This document shows, one piece after another, positions 32,500 to 44,697 of a stretch of 64,000 nucleotides of DNA; the first letter of the stretch is position 1, and the number at the start of each line of letters is the position of its first letter. Location of the stretch: positions 526,001 to 590,000 of the forward strand of contig JAFEMH010000073.1 in assembly GCA_022495995.1 (NCBI GenBank), written 5' to 3'. Under the pieces are notes generated by a model, which worked only from the letters and a program-made list of their open reading frames with translations, made no database searches and was not told where the DNA came from. The translations under genes were made by a program, and so were the position numbers. This stretch comes from Adenophora triphylla var. japonica (taxonomy: Eukaryota; Streptophyta; Magnoliopsida; Asterales; Campanulaceae).

Positions 32500-35400
32500 C
32501 AATCATTCATGTATCTTATACCTGCATGGACCTAACATGACATTCATGTTTAGCTTGTGGCAAAGGCTTGGTGAGAGGGTCCGAAATGTTGTCATCCGTT
32601 GGTACCTTTTGCATATCTTAACGTCTTCCCTTTCACAGATTTCTCGAATGAGGTGGAAACATCTCAAAATGTGTTTGGATCGTTGATGTGACCTTGGTTC
32701 TTTTGCTTGCCCAAATGACACCACAATTGTCACAACAAAGCTCCACCGGATTAGTGATACTTGGAACAATTCCAAAACACTAATGAACTTTTGATCCAAA
32801 CTGCCTTTTCTAGCTACATCATATGTTGCTAAAATTAAGCCTTAGAAGTAGAATCGGCTACGATTTTCTGCTTGGACCTCTTCCAATAAAATCGCACCTC
32901 CAATAAGCATAAACACAAATCCTAATTGCGATTTTAATTAACTTTGTCAGTTTGGAAGTTAGCATCCGTGTAACCTTTACAACAAGATTAACTTCCAATC
33001 TTTCAATTACCAAGAACGTATCCTTAGTTCTTCTTAAGTACTTTAAGGATCGTCTTGGCGCCATCCAATGGTTCTCACTAGGATCGATTGGTATCGACTC
33101 GTCATGCTCAAGCATACGAGACATCGGGTCTAGTACAAATCATGGCATACATGACAAATCCAAATGCCGGAGCATATGGAACTTCATTCATTCTCTTTTG
33201 CTCATCGGTTGTCATGGGACACCTGAGTCTCGCTAAGAGTAATACCATGACCCATTGACAGGTTACCTTTCTTAGAATCATCTAAGAACCTTATCAATAC
33301 GAGTATTTTGACTCAAACCAACTTATCCTTTTAGATCTATCTCTATAGATCTTGATACCAACGATGTAAGCGGCTTCACCCATATCTTTCATTGAGAAAC
33401 CTTTCCTTGACCAAGACTTGACAGTCTTAAGTGTCGGAACTTTGTTTTCAATGAGTAAGATATCATTGTCATATAACAATAGAAATAATACTACGCTCCC
33501 ACTTTGAATTTCATGTATACACAAAGTTCATCTTCGTACTTGATGATGTCAAACTCTTTGACCGATTCATCAAAATGAAGATTCCAACCCTCGAAGCTTG
33601 CTTCAACCCATCTTATGGATCTTTGCAACATGCATACTTTATTAGAATTTCTTGGATCGACAAACCCTTGGTGTATGCCGTATACATCCTCAAGTAGGTT
33701 TCCGTTAAGAAACGCTGTTTTGACATCCATTTGCCATATCTCATATTCACAATATGCGATAATGGCAATTGAAACTCTAATAGACTTCGGCATTGTAATG
33801 GGCAAAAGGTTTCAACATAGTCAACACTATGAATTTTCCTAAATCCCTTTGCTACAATCCTTAGTCATGAAAGTATACACCTTCCATCCATGTCGGTTTT
33901 CTTCTTGAAAACCCATTTACACCCTTATGGTTTTTACACCTTCGGAGTGGACCAATCAAGTTCAAAACTTGATCATCAAACATGGATTACAATTCGGATT
34001 CCATGGTTCATAACCATTTATCCAGAATTAGGAGTGGACATCGTCTCTAGATAGGAAATAGGTCCGTCATTCTCAATGACTCCCACTTGATTACTTTTCG
34101 ATATGAGAAATCCATATCTCTCGGAGTTCGAGATCGTATCCTATCGGATCTGCGAAGAACTTGTGTATCTTGAACCGGTTCCACAACTCCTTGTGAACTT
34201 GGTTCCGTCTCTACTCTTGGTTCCACGTTATTTTCGGGTTCTTGAACTCTTCAAGATCAATTTTACTCCCACTAGATCCTTTATTGAGAAAGCTGTTTCT
34301 CAAGAAAGCGAATCATATAGAGCAACAAACAATTTGTTCTCATTGCGGTTGTAAAACTAATATACGAAATTAACCTGTCGAGATTTGGTGCTAACTTATG
34401 AGAGACAAGTCTCTTTACATAAGATTCGCAACCCCAAATCTTTATGAAAGACATTCTTTCATGCCACATCTCATGTGGGGACTTAGGAATCGATTTAGTA
34501 GGGACACAATTCGAGTGTAACCGCATTATTTCTAATGCATATCCTCAAAAGAAAATAGGAAAGTCAACTTGACACATCATCGAACGAACCATGTCATACA
34601 AGGTTCAATTCCTCCTCTCAAACACACCATACAATGTGGTGTTCCGGGTGGAGTCAACTGCAAACGATTTCACGGTTTTGAGATGATTGTCAACCTCTTG
34701 GCTCAAATATTCATTACCTCGATCTAATCGAAGTACTTTAATAGTTTTGCCATGATTGGTTTTTGTACTTCATCTTGAAATATTCGAAATATCTCAAACG
34801 ATTCACCTTTGGACTTCATCAGATAGACATAGTCATATCTAGATAAGTAACCGGTGAATGTGATGAAATACCGAATTCCTCCCTAGCAATGCTACTTAAT
34901 AGTCCATATACATCTCATGTATAAGGGCCAATAAGCCACTACCCTCCCACTACTCTTAGTGTAGGGTGGTTTGGTCATTTTACCAAATAAACGAGATTCT
35001 CATACCTCAAATGATTCATAATCATATGAGTCTAAATGTCCATGTTAATGGAGTTTAGATTATACGTTTCTCATTTATATGACCAAGCCGTGCAATGCCA
35101 TGTGAACGTGTTGTTCACATCATTCGGTTTAGATTTCACGCTTATATTATAGATATCTTCAATATTATTTTGTATCTTAACATCAAGGATATGAAGACCA
35201 TTCAATGATATATGCATTACAATAATACATATCATTAAATAAATATAAAGCTTCTTATTCTCAATAAGAAAATTTATATCCTTCATCATCCTCATAAGAA
35301 ACAAAATGATACTCCTACTCAAATTAGGAACGTAGTCACACTTGTTCAAAACAAGTACTAGTCCACAAGGTAAAGTGACTTCATAAGTCCCTACGGCTAA

Positions 35401-36950
35401 TGCGGCAACTCTTGCTTCATTACTACGCATAGGTTTAATTCACCTTCTTTGAGTAGCTTTCTATTCTTTATTTCTTGCACATTTAAACAAATGTGGGATC
35501 TATATCCGGTATCATATACCCAAGAACAAGAAGTCGAAAGGAAAATATCTATCATATAAATATTTGAAGTAGTAGCAATCAAATTGCCCTTCTTCACCTT
35601 TTAGGCCTTCCTTATTAGCCTTGCAACTTTGCTTCTAATGACAATCTCATCAAGTAGCAAGTAGCAAACCGCATCCTTTTGAGACACTTTGGGTTTAGCC
35701 TCTTCGGCTTTGGCAACTTTTGCCCTAGGTTTAGCAACCTTTGCTTTACCTTCTTGCCTTCCCTTTTGAACCCCTTTCTTGTGTTAACCATTCTTAACAC
35801 ACTTGCGGATTGCTCCTTTTGCATCTCATGCATTAAAAGCCTTCACCACAACATATATTTTTTGTCTAGCTTGCACTTGGAACATTTCCTTTTGTGCGTT
35901 GTGCTAGAACAAAAGCAATTTCCACGTGTTCAAGGTTCTTCTTAAGAGCCTTTAAACATGGTGGCAAGTATAGGAGCAAACAACATCATAGGAATCATCT
36001 AAATGTTTCTTATGTTGCTCCTTACCTGTCCTTTGCAACGTTTGCGGTGGGTTCGAAGAGGAATAGATTCGTCAAGAACGTACAATTTTGCTTAAGAACT
36101 CTTCTTGAGCATCCGATCAAATCGAATAACTTGTACCGTTCTTTTCGGAACTTGTCCTTCATAAGGACGAATCGCAATAATAAGGATTAATTATAGTTTA
36201 ATGCTATTTCTACAACAAAATATGCAACACATATGAACACATATAAGTACCGATTTCATTTAAGAGATTAAATAACGTATTTCATAAATACTCCCACTAA
36301 ATTATATAACCTTCTTATGCAAATATGCATAATATAATTTAATAGGCTAAGACCCAACTTTAATTTAATTTCAAGTCGGCTATGGCACGACCGCTCAAAA
36401 TTAAACTAAAAAGGTAGATAACATTTATCAATCATATCTATATATGACTCTTAGATCATTATGAGATTATAGACATCATATGTCACATGTTTCAATCTCA
36501 TCTTATGCCTTAGGCCCAAAACCGTTTTGATAGCCTAATTGAGTTCAACCATGTTAAACGTATAGCAACCACTATTTGCTCATCTTGATCATACAAAGAT
36601 AGAATTAATGCACCTCGCTATGGCGAGCCCACATAAAACTACCCGTGTACTCACAAGTGTTTAAACATGGGTGGCATAAAACAAACTCAAATTACAAAGA
36701 AGGTTCAATTTTTCATGCTTATCAATTACATCCCAAGGTTGATTCATGAAAACTATATGAACATAATTATGAACATGGAATGATGCAACACATATTACAT
36801 TTGATCGGTAATTACTAGTACGCGGCCACGTGCTCCAAGATTATCCCACACTTCCATCGAAGTGCACGTGGGGAAGGTTTTGGTGTCCGGCCAATATACC
36901 AAGTAATACATCACAAATATCCTAGATTAATCACATTAATCATATCAATG
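32500..36950 (-). pseudogene. Decayed Copia gag-pol
   Basis: In minus-strand order: Lys-rich gag tail (about 35615-35833); protease with the WVYDTG catalytic motif near 35500-35510; the gag-pre-integrase region ending in WHC near 35080; integrase C-terminal piece (34281-34526, SPHEMWHERMSFIKIWGCES); reverse transcriptase (WQMDVKTAFLNGNLLEDVY at 33700-33760 and LLLYDNDILLIEN, where YVDDM is expected); and an RNase H region (32503-33124). Many stops and frameshifts separate them. The RT active-site aspartates are altered. Confidence 0.88.
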
Positions 36951-37160
36951 AAATTGACATCCCATAATCTAGATTAATCATATTAATCATATATATTACA
37001 ATTTCATAATCATGGTATATCTATATATACTATTACTTCTCAAGTAAAACTCATACAATTTCATATTCTAGATCATGCACATCATGAAAATTCATATAAT
37101 CATATTACATAATTATCATGATTATCTAACTAAGCATCATGAACGGGGCTCGATACCATT

Positions 37161-38734
37161 TGTAGGGTTTCGAGGGTCCATGCGCGACGGAGATAAGCAA
37201 TAACTCGAAAAACCCCAAGCCCTAGAATCCGTTCTAGATGAATAATTAAGAGAGATGAAATAGAATTACCAACCTTGAATGCTTTTGCCTTTGATAAACT
37301 TGACCCAACTCAGATTGAATGATCTTGTTAATCCTTGATGAACGAACGGGAATCACGAACCAAAGATCTTGATGAACGAAGATCCTCTATGTTTATCCAC
37401 GCGCGGAACGAACCCTAGAACTCTTCTAGGAGGATTGCTACATCCAATTGATTGAAACACCTTTCAATCAATGAAGAACAATGGATTTGGTGGTGTTTGA
37501 TTCTCAATTCTCAATTGAAATCTCCCACTCTAAGTGTTTCTCTCAAGCCAAAACGTTCTAATGACGGCTAGCAGGGCAACCAGGCAACTATTTATACGTT
37601 ACAAATAAAAGCCCCTTGTGAAAACCCTAAAATCAGGCCATTTACGTATCGGTCCAGCCCGACGGGATGACTCGTCCCCCCGGGGCACGAGTCGTCCCCT
37701 CTCGCAGCTCCCATGATCCCTGGCGTCCCTGCAGAGAGGCACGACTTCGCTTAGCTCACGGATCGAGTCGTCCACTTTGGGCACGACTCGTGCCCAGCAC
37801 GAGTCGTCCCTCAGGACACTCCCACCGAACCCGGCGTCCCTTCATAAGGCACGACTTAGTTCGGAGTTGAGGAGTGACGAGTCGTCCCGAGCCGAGAAAA
37901 TCCATATTCCTCATTTTTGACAATTCGTTCGACGCGTGTGACCCCATAGGACCATACTATGTTGGCAATGAGTCCGATCACATCGAACCTCATAAGCACA
38001 TGAGCGGACTCTAGCAAGCCATCATGCCACCCAAATAGTATGATTATCAAGTTCAATTTTCCTACATAGAACATATCACAATCCCATTGTCACACGATGT
38101 TATATAGAACATGAGTCATGGTCCACGTCAACTCATATTGTTCAATGCTTTCTCGTTACCAAGTAAATTGATTAATCGAATGATATTAATCACATTAATT
38201 CATTCGGGCATGGCCACGCACTACATCAATCTTACTTACGAGTGGCCTAGCAAACATCTCTCTTTACGAGGGACAATTTCCATCTTGACTTATCATTCTT
38301 CCCAACAAGAATCATACCATGCCAATGATAGCCACTTATTGTCATCCCTAGGTTAAAGACAACGTTAAACTATATCAAACATGATATTCATCGAGCGGAA
38401 GACGATGATAATCTCGAATTCAAAGGATATCAATGATATGACTATATGAGATTTAATTATGACATATGACCATGACATAAATCTCATAATGGGTCAAGTC
38501 CAGTACCTTGTTCTCTAACAAGTACCCATGAATCTAATGTGCATCTCCATGCATATAATCATCACATGATTATCCATTAGACTTCATACTAGTGCTTCAT
38601 AAGTACTAGGGACACGATTATTATAATAAAACATGCAAACATATATAACAATCAAAGAAACAATCTCATATATAAATGAACAATGACATTACATAAAGGT
38701 CTATCTCTATAGGCCTAGGGCACTAACACCTACA
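37161..38734 (-). repeat. Copia LTR, right copy
   Basis: The 5' LTR in element sense. Its GC-rich palindromic block is at about 37655-37900 and differs from the left copy by several small indels and substitutions, while the AT-rich remainder is nearly unchanged. Confidence 0.9.
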
Positions 38735-38739
38735 TTATC

Positions 38740-39104
38740 ATATGCCGGGAAACTCGCGCGAGGAGTCTTATTACTATGAGTGTGAGAGTGATGAGGGGTC
38801 GACTGCATATAGGGACTACATACCTAGCCGCTCAAAGTATTCCGATGACAGTACTTATTTGGAGGAAAGGTCGCGTCGATCCAGGCATTCTGATAGAGCT
38901 CGCCAGGAGGAAAGGCTGCCGCGCGATAGAGATCGCAGGCGACATGAAAGGAGGGATAGAGATAAAGAAATGGAGAAAGCTGAGAAAGCCGCCGAGGCGG
39001 AGAAAGTTGCAGAGGGTTTGAAAGCTGCAGAGATGGCTAAAGTCGCCGAGTTGGAAAAGGCCAGAAAGAAGGAAGATGATAAATGGAAGTCTGAAATGGC
39101 AGAG
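38740..39104 (+). pseudogene. Gypsy gag, second part
   Basis: Removing the Copia element and one TTATC restores an open frame with the first gag part. The continuation is highly charged (SRRSRHSDRARQEE, RRRHERRDRDKE, then KAEKAAEAEK repeats), ending at KSEMAE, where a TGTCACTACCC LTR-type end begins. Confidence 0.75.
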
Positions 39105-41180
39105 TGTCACTACCCTAATATTAGGCACTATTTTAGCACACGTTGAGCACGTGGAGTTCGGGTGGTAGTATCTCATTTTATGCTATTTATGTTACTTGTT
39201 AAGTTGATGTGTTCATTTTCATACTTTGATGATTTATATGGAGTAGAATGGATCATTAACTACCTTATATGAATTATTGTGAAAATGAATTAAATTTAAT
39301 GATAAAGGGCCTAAAGGGAATAAATTATAAAGTGTAGGGTGAGATAATAATAATTGGAAATTTTTAATAAATTGATTATTTGAGGTTGAGGGGCTTAGTT
39401 GCCAAGTTGGATAGTTAAGGTTGTTGTTAATTTGGTCTTTCTTCCTTAGAGGTGCTTTAGAGTAAATATTCATATTTATCCTTGAAGTAGTAAAGGGAAA
39501 CTTCATTTGTGACACTCTCAGTACTCTTCTTCTTCCCAAAACCATTCCATGGAAATCAAAACCAAACCCTAAGCTCCATCTTAGAAAAATTCTCTAGCCT
39601 TCGTTTCTTCTTCGTTTTCAAAATCATTTGCGGATTCGTGTTCGTGGCGGCGAGGGGAGCGTATCTATCCGGTCAAAGAAATATTCTATTTTTCACCATT
39701 TAGGTAAGTTATTATGAATTCCTTTCAAAACTTGTTCATTCATTGATTTTGTTGTTATTGATGTTTATAAATAAGTTTTTGGTAAAGTGGAACAACTTTT
39801 ACTTGATAAGAATGGTTTTGGAAAAGTGGAATGGAAATGGGTATGGGGGTGGTTGTTGAAATAACAATAAAATGGGGTATTAGTTGTATTATGGTGTTAA
39901 TTCCTTGATACCTCTAGTTGCATGGCAAATTGACATAAGATATGGTATTAAAATAGTATGGGTTGGTGCTGGATTGGAATGGATAGAGTATGGAATGGTT
40001 TGGGTTGGTATTATTGATGTTTGGTACTGATTTGTATCAACTTAAAACAGAGTAAAGCTTGGTTTGGGTCAATTTGGTGTAGTTGCTGAAGTAGTACCAA
40101 TTCTGTTCTGAATTCTGGACAGAGGGCACGACTCGTGCTCAGGGGCACGAGTCGGGCACGAGTCGTCCCCTGAAATTAGCCTAAGTCGTGCCTCAATGGG
40201 ACGAGTGTTTCTGGTGGGGGTTATAAGGGGCACGAGTCGTGCCCTCCCCTGCAGTCTCTGAACCACTTTCCAAGGCCTAGAAACCTATTCAACCTAGAAC
40301 CAAAGTGAACCATCTTTAACTTAGATTAAAGTAGAGCACTTTAACTACATAATGGTGTCTTACTTGGTTAAAATGGAATAGGGAAGTACTTTAAATATTG
40401 TTCGGAAAATGCTTGATAACATTGATTCGTTACTTAACCCAAGTGAATCCAACTTGGTAAATGGAACTTGGGCCTTTATAGAAGTTATATATTATTGCAT
40501 ATTGTTCATGTAGGGTTGGTTTGTGATACCTTGTAGCCTTACTTGAGTTCATATGCATTGATTTTACTATACATAGTGTATGAAATGAATGTTGCACTAT
40601 GGTATTGTTTGAACATGAGTATTGCTTTACCATGTTGTTATATTCTTATCCATTTGGTGGCTTTCATTTCAAGTATCTATTATGTGCTTGAACTTGTATT
40701 AATCAGCTGATGTTTAGGGGTATAACGGAATACGATCAATTATGAAAAGTGTGAACTAATGTGATCGGATTACGTTATACCTGTGACTGTCCCCTTCTGT
40801 AGCCACAGATTGGGGTTATAGCATCTGTATTGAGCCAAAAGCCTTACAGAGTTTCTAGTATCTTATATGGTTCCCTGAAAAATGGGTCTTATAAGATGTG
40901 AATATACTTAAGCAGTTCACAAGAGAGGAGTTATCATAATAGCTCTCTCCGTTATATGATATTGGTTCAGGTGGAGTTTTATCTTCCAATATTGTACGAC
41001 TTATTGGTCAGACGGGAAAAGGTAAACCAAGGTAATGGAATGTGTTTACAGCTTTTCCAACGTGTTATATGCACCTTGTATGTGTTGCATCTTGCTTGGC
41101 ATATTGTGCATTCATAATAGCTTATTGAGATTTATTCTCACCCTTCTCCCTTTAATGTTTTAGATCGGACTGAGACAGGA
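39105..41180 (+). mobile_element. Large LTR-like block (possible solo LTR) in gypsy gag-pol
   Basis: It starts TGTCACTACCC, a start common in plant Ty3-gypsy chromovirus LTRs, directly after a gag codon. It lacks coding capacity and stops near CTGAGACA, just before gypsy RNase H resumes. Length is about 2.1 kb. No matching five-base duplication is visible (CAGAG left, GGAGG right), and gypsy sequence from gag to RT is missing, so a deletion went with it. At 40115-40250 it holds palindromic GGCACGAGTCGTGCC-type words like those in the Copia LTR. Confidence 0.55.
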
Positions 41181-41189
41181 GGACCCGGC

Positions 41190-41640
41190 CAGTGAGGACG
41201 GTGCGGAGTTTGTACGTGGGGTGGGAATCACTATGATCTCGCCTGATGAGGAGATTAAGTATGAGAAGGCACTGCGGTTCAAGTTTAATGTTTCAAATAA
41301 TCAGGCTGAGTATGAGGCATTGATTGCCGGGATTGAGTTAGAAAGAGACATTGGGCTGACTAAGATCCTCATCCATTCAGATTCTAAATTGATTTTCAAT
41401 CAAGTGAAGGGCGAGTATGGAGTTTTAAACTCTGTTTTGATGAAGTATTGCAACATGGCGAGAAGTATTTTGAAGGGGTTCGAGTTTTGGGAGTTGGTAC
41501 AGATAGACCGAGCCGAAAACTCGCGGGCAGATTCTTTGAGTAGGTCGGCAGGATCAGAAGAGCAAAGCTCGCCCAGTGAGCCGTTGGTTGAATATGTCGA
41601 CCTGCCGACAATCAATAGGCCGCTTGTTTTGGAAATTTAG
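41190..41640 (+). pseudogene. Gypsy RNase H domain
   Basis: The frame has DGA, then SNNQAEYEALIAGIELERDI, ILIHSDSKLIFNQVKGEY and RAENSRADSLSRSA, in the order of a retrotransposon RNase H. Catalytic acidic residues appear present (DGA, EYEAL, HSDSK, RADSLS). A TAG at 41638-41640 ends it, and a T-run just beyond marks a frameshift before integrase. Confidence 0.85.
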
Positions 41641-41689
41641 GAGGCCGAGAAGAATTGGGTTGTGGAGATGAAATTTTTTTGAAAAGGAA

Positions 41690-42310
41690 GAGTTTCCGCT
41701 CGATGAGGAGAAAGCGAAGTTAATAAAGGCGACCTCTCTGCGGTTCACGGTGCAGGATGGAGTGTTGTACATAAAATCTTTCTCGAATCCGTTAATGAGA
41801 TGTGTTAAGCCAAGCATGGTGCAAAGGGTGTTATTTGAAATCCACGAGGGCATATGTGGCGGCCATCCCGGAGCGAGAACCCTGGCAGATAAAGTTTTAT
41901 TTCACGGGTATTATTGGCCGAGTTTGAGAAAAGATGCCGTAATTTATGTCAAGAAGTGCGAGAAATGTCAAAGATTTGGTAACATTCCCCGGCAGACGGC
42001 TATAGAGCAGACCCTTATAGTGGCGACTTGGCCTTTTGATATGTGGGGGATTGATTTTATAGGGCCTTTTCCGAAAGCCAAGGGTGGGTGTCAGCACGTG
42101 GTTGTCGCAGTGGATTACTTTACGAAGTGGACGGAAGCGAAGGCACTGGCGACAATCAGTGAGGATAATGTGATTAAATTCGTGCAAGAGAATATTTGGT
42201 GTAGATACGGGGAAGAAATGAAGAATGCATGGAGTGTTGATCATCTCAAGCAGTTCTACCAGCGAACCCGCCGCGGCCTCGACTGTGTTTTTGATTGTTT
42301 CCCTAGATAG
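41690..42310 (+). pseudogene. Truncated gypsy integrase
   Basis: The HHCC zinc-binding part (HEGICGGHPG ... CEKCQRFG) and the first catalytic Asp region (MWGIDFIGPFPKAKGG) are present, followed by VVAVDYFTKWTEAKAL. After CRYG the protein jumps to NAWSVDHLKQFYQ, which belongs at the very end of such polyproteins. The second catalytic Asp and the Glu are therefore deleted. Confidence 0.88.
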
Positions 42311-42527
42311 CAAAAGTTATATAACTTTTTCTTGTAATTTATTCGTTTTGATTGTCGCTTATGGAGAAAAAGTTATGTAAAATTTGGTAGTCTGGTGGTA
42401 TGTAATTTGTATATATGATAGAAAAGGTGGCGGGATGTTCTATCGACATGTTTTGTAGCGTGATTGTATACTTGTAAAATTCTGACGACGTTATTTTTTG
42501 TTTCATGGATCGACGAACGAATGGGTG

Positions 42528-42716
42528 AAGGTTGCCGCCAAAGCTTGAAGATGGCGGTCAGTGAAGGTTGCCGCTAAATCTTGAAGATGGCGGCCATGAG
42601 GGTTGCCGCTAAAACTTGAAGATGGCGGCCATGAGGGTTGCCGCTAAAGCTTGAAGATGGCGGCCGTGAGGATTGCCGCTAAAGCTTGAAGAGGGAGGCA
42701 AGTGAAGGTTGCCGCC
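42528..42716 (+). repeat. Minisatellite, 35-37 base unit, six copies
   Basis: Units read roughly GGTTGCCGCTAAAGCTTGAA followed by GATGGCGGCCATGAG. Starts at 42531, 42567, 42602, 42637, 42672 and 42708. Confidence 0.9.
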
Positions 42717-42742
42717 AAGTCAAGATTGAAGATGGAGTAAAG

Positions 42743-43160
42743 ATTGAAGTACTAGACCGGGTAGGTCCCAGCAAAATACTAGACCGGGTAGGTCCCTGCG
42801 ACATACTAGACTGGGCGTAGGTCCCAGCAAAATACTAGACCGGGTAGGTCCCGGCGAGATACGAAACCGGGTAGGTCCCGACGAGAACTAGACCGTGTAG
42901 GTCCCGGCGAGATGCGAAATCTGGTAGGTCCCAGCGAGATACTAGACCGGGTAGGTCCCGGCGAGATACGAAACCGGGTAGGTCCCGGCGAGAACTAGAC
43001 CGGGTATGTCCCGGCGAGAACTAGACCGGGTAGGTCCCGACGAGAAACGAGACCGGGTAGGTCCCGACGAGAAACGAGACCGGGTAGGTCCTAGCGAGAA
43101 CTAGATCGGGTAGGTCCCGGCAAGATACGAGATCGGGTAGGTCCCGGCGAGGAAAGTCCT
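42743..43160 (+). repeat. Minisatellite, 23-31 base unit, about fifteen copies
   Basis: Units read roughly ACTAGACCGGGTAGGTCCCG followed by GCGAGAT. Variants alternate CTAGACC and CGAAACC or CGAGACC. The tract sits in the untranslated 3' region of the gypsy element, where Tat-type elements often carry tandem repeats. Confidence 0.92.
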
Positions 43161-43417
43161 GGCAGAGGCCAGGCACACCAAGTCCTGACGGTGACCAGGC
43201 GAGAAAGACCAGGCTTAAAGGTGCCAGGCACAAAGGCGACTTGGCCGTAGGGCGCAAGGTAGAAAGTGAAAATGAGAAAAGTAAACCGAGTTTGGTTCAA
43301 GCGATTTGTATGAGAGGCGGTTGCCGCCAACTAGAAATTGATCTAGCGCGGTTTTGATCAAAGAATGATTTCGGCCAAAAGAGTTTGGCCGCGCAAGGTT
43401 TGTCGCATACGACAAAT

Positions 43418-44135
43418 GAGTAAGGTTGCCTAAAGACAAGTCTTACTCTTTTGAAGGGAGTAGTATGTATATAGATAAAATATGTAAGAGGAGAAATCTT
43501 CGATAAACTATCGAAGCAAAATAAAGATTGTGGAATGAGAGAAAGGCAAGGATAACGTTAGATCGAAGTAGCGACATACTAATGCGGCAAATTAAAGTGT
43601 AGCATATATGTAGATGCGACAAAATTTTGAAATAGTTTCTAATAAAGCAAAAGTTTGGCGAGAAGCCACAGTTTGAAAAATTTTGGAAAAGTGAAAGTTT
43701 GGCGAGATGCCATAGTTTGAAAACAGTTTGAGAATCATAGTAGGAGTAAGGTTGCCTGAAGACAAGCCTTACTTTTTTGAAGGGAGTAGTATGTATATAG
43801 ATAAAATATGTAAGAGGAGGAATCTTCGATAAACTATCGAAGCAAAATAACGATTGTGGCATGCGAGAAAGGCAAGGATAACGTTAGATCGAAGTAGCGA
43901 CATACTAATGCGGCAAATTAAAGTGTAGTATATATGTAGATGCGACAAAAATTTGAAATAGTTTCTAAAAAAGCAAAAGTTTGGCGAGAAGCCACAGTTT
44001 GAAAAATTTTGGAAAAGTGAAAGTTTGGCGAGATGCCACAGTTTGAAAACAGTTTGAGAATCATAGTAGGAGTAAGGTTGCCTGAAGACAAGCCCTACTA
44101 TTTTGAAGGGAGTAGTATGTATATAGATAAGTTGG
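43418..44135 (+). repeat. 326-base direct repeat, two full copies and a broken third
   Basis: Copies are 43418-43743, 43744-44069 and 44070-44135. Each begins GAGTAAGGTTGCCTRAAGAC and contains GTTTGGCGAGAAGCCACAG. The third copy stops after 66 bases exactly where the truncated 3' LTR begins. Confidence 0.9.
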
Positions 44136-44697
44136 GTAAGCAGGTCGAGATGTGTATCTTCTAGAAATGGTTGTACAAAGATGGTATGGCCGAGGGCGAG
44201 AATCATGTTGTCGATATGGTTGGAGTCAGCGGCAATATGAGTATTTTCACTAATCCAGTGATTGTCGCTTGGCGGCTTATGTGATATGTGATCTCGCGCT
44301 ATGGCGGGACTGTCCACTGTAGACTGATTTGACAAGGTGAACAGTATAATTCCACTAACTTGGAGTTGATTGGGGACCCTAAGTAGATGATTGACAAGTG
44401 TCCCCCATGTGCAAGGCACATGGGGGCTTGGGAGTATAAACAAGAGGAATATTTCATTTGCATGGTATGTTTTCTCTCTCTACTCTCTAAGCTCTCTCTC
44501 TCTTTCTTAGGGTTTCCTTTGTTGTTATCAGATTTGTGAACTAGAAATCTTACTCTCACGCCTGAGGGGTTTTGCCGGAGCCACCCCCGGCCTAGTTTAC
44601 GTGTTTGCATGTGTGTAGGTGACCTAGCAAATGAGGAATCAGTCGGAGTATCATAGTTCAGTTCCTGTGCAACCATTAATTTTGGATGCCAGCATCA
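44136..44697 (+). repeat. Gypsy 3' LTR, missing its first 156 bases
   Basis: Starts at GTAAGCAGGTCGAG, matching 29553 onward of the 5' LTR, and runs to GCATCA. The missing part includes the LTR start and the polypurine tract, so the deletion happened after integration; the outer GGAGT duplication is intact. Confidence 0.9.

Larger units (their letters stand above)
30912..38734 (-). mobile_element. Copia-type LTR retrotransposon inside the gypsy gag
   Basis: LTRs of 1567 bases (30912-32478) and 1574 bases (37161-38734), both TGTAGG...CCTACA. TTATC flanks the element at 30907-30911 and 38735-38739. The orientation is minus: the primer-binding site (TGGTATCGAGCC, minus strand, 37147-37158) is next to the right LTR, and a purine-rich AAGTGGGAGAC (minus) borders the left LTR. 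The LTRs are nearly identical apart from scattered small indels, whereas pol is full of stops, which suggests it was inserted as an already defective copy helped by another element. Confidence 0.93.
29397..44697 (+). mobile_element. Ty3-gypsy LTR retrotransposon (Tat-like), nested and internally rearranged
   Basis: Outer ends are TGATGC at 29397 and GCATCA at 44697. GGAGT flanks both sides (29392-29396 and 44698-44702), a perfect five-base duplication. Order inside: 5' LTR, gag with an in-frame stop, a Copia insertion, more gag, an unrelated LTR-like block replacing gag-to-RT, RNase H, a truncated integrase, three kinds of tandem repeat, and a 5'-truncated 3' LTR. Order and repeat-rich 3' region suggest the Tat lineage. 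It lacks protease, reverse transcriptase and a complete integrase, so it cannot move by itself. Confidence 0.92.

Noticed and set aside
43021..44443. Open frames in the gypsy 3' region
   Set aside because: They follow the tandem repeats and LTR, and the same peptide repeats with the DNA unit.
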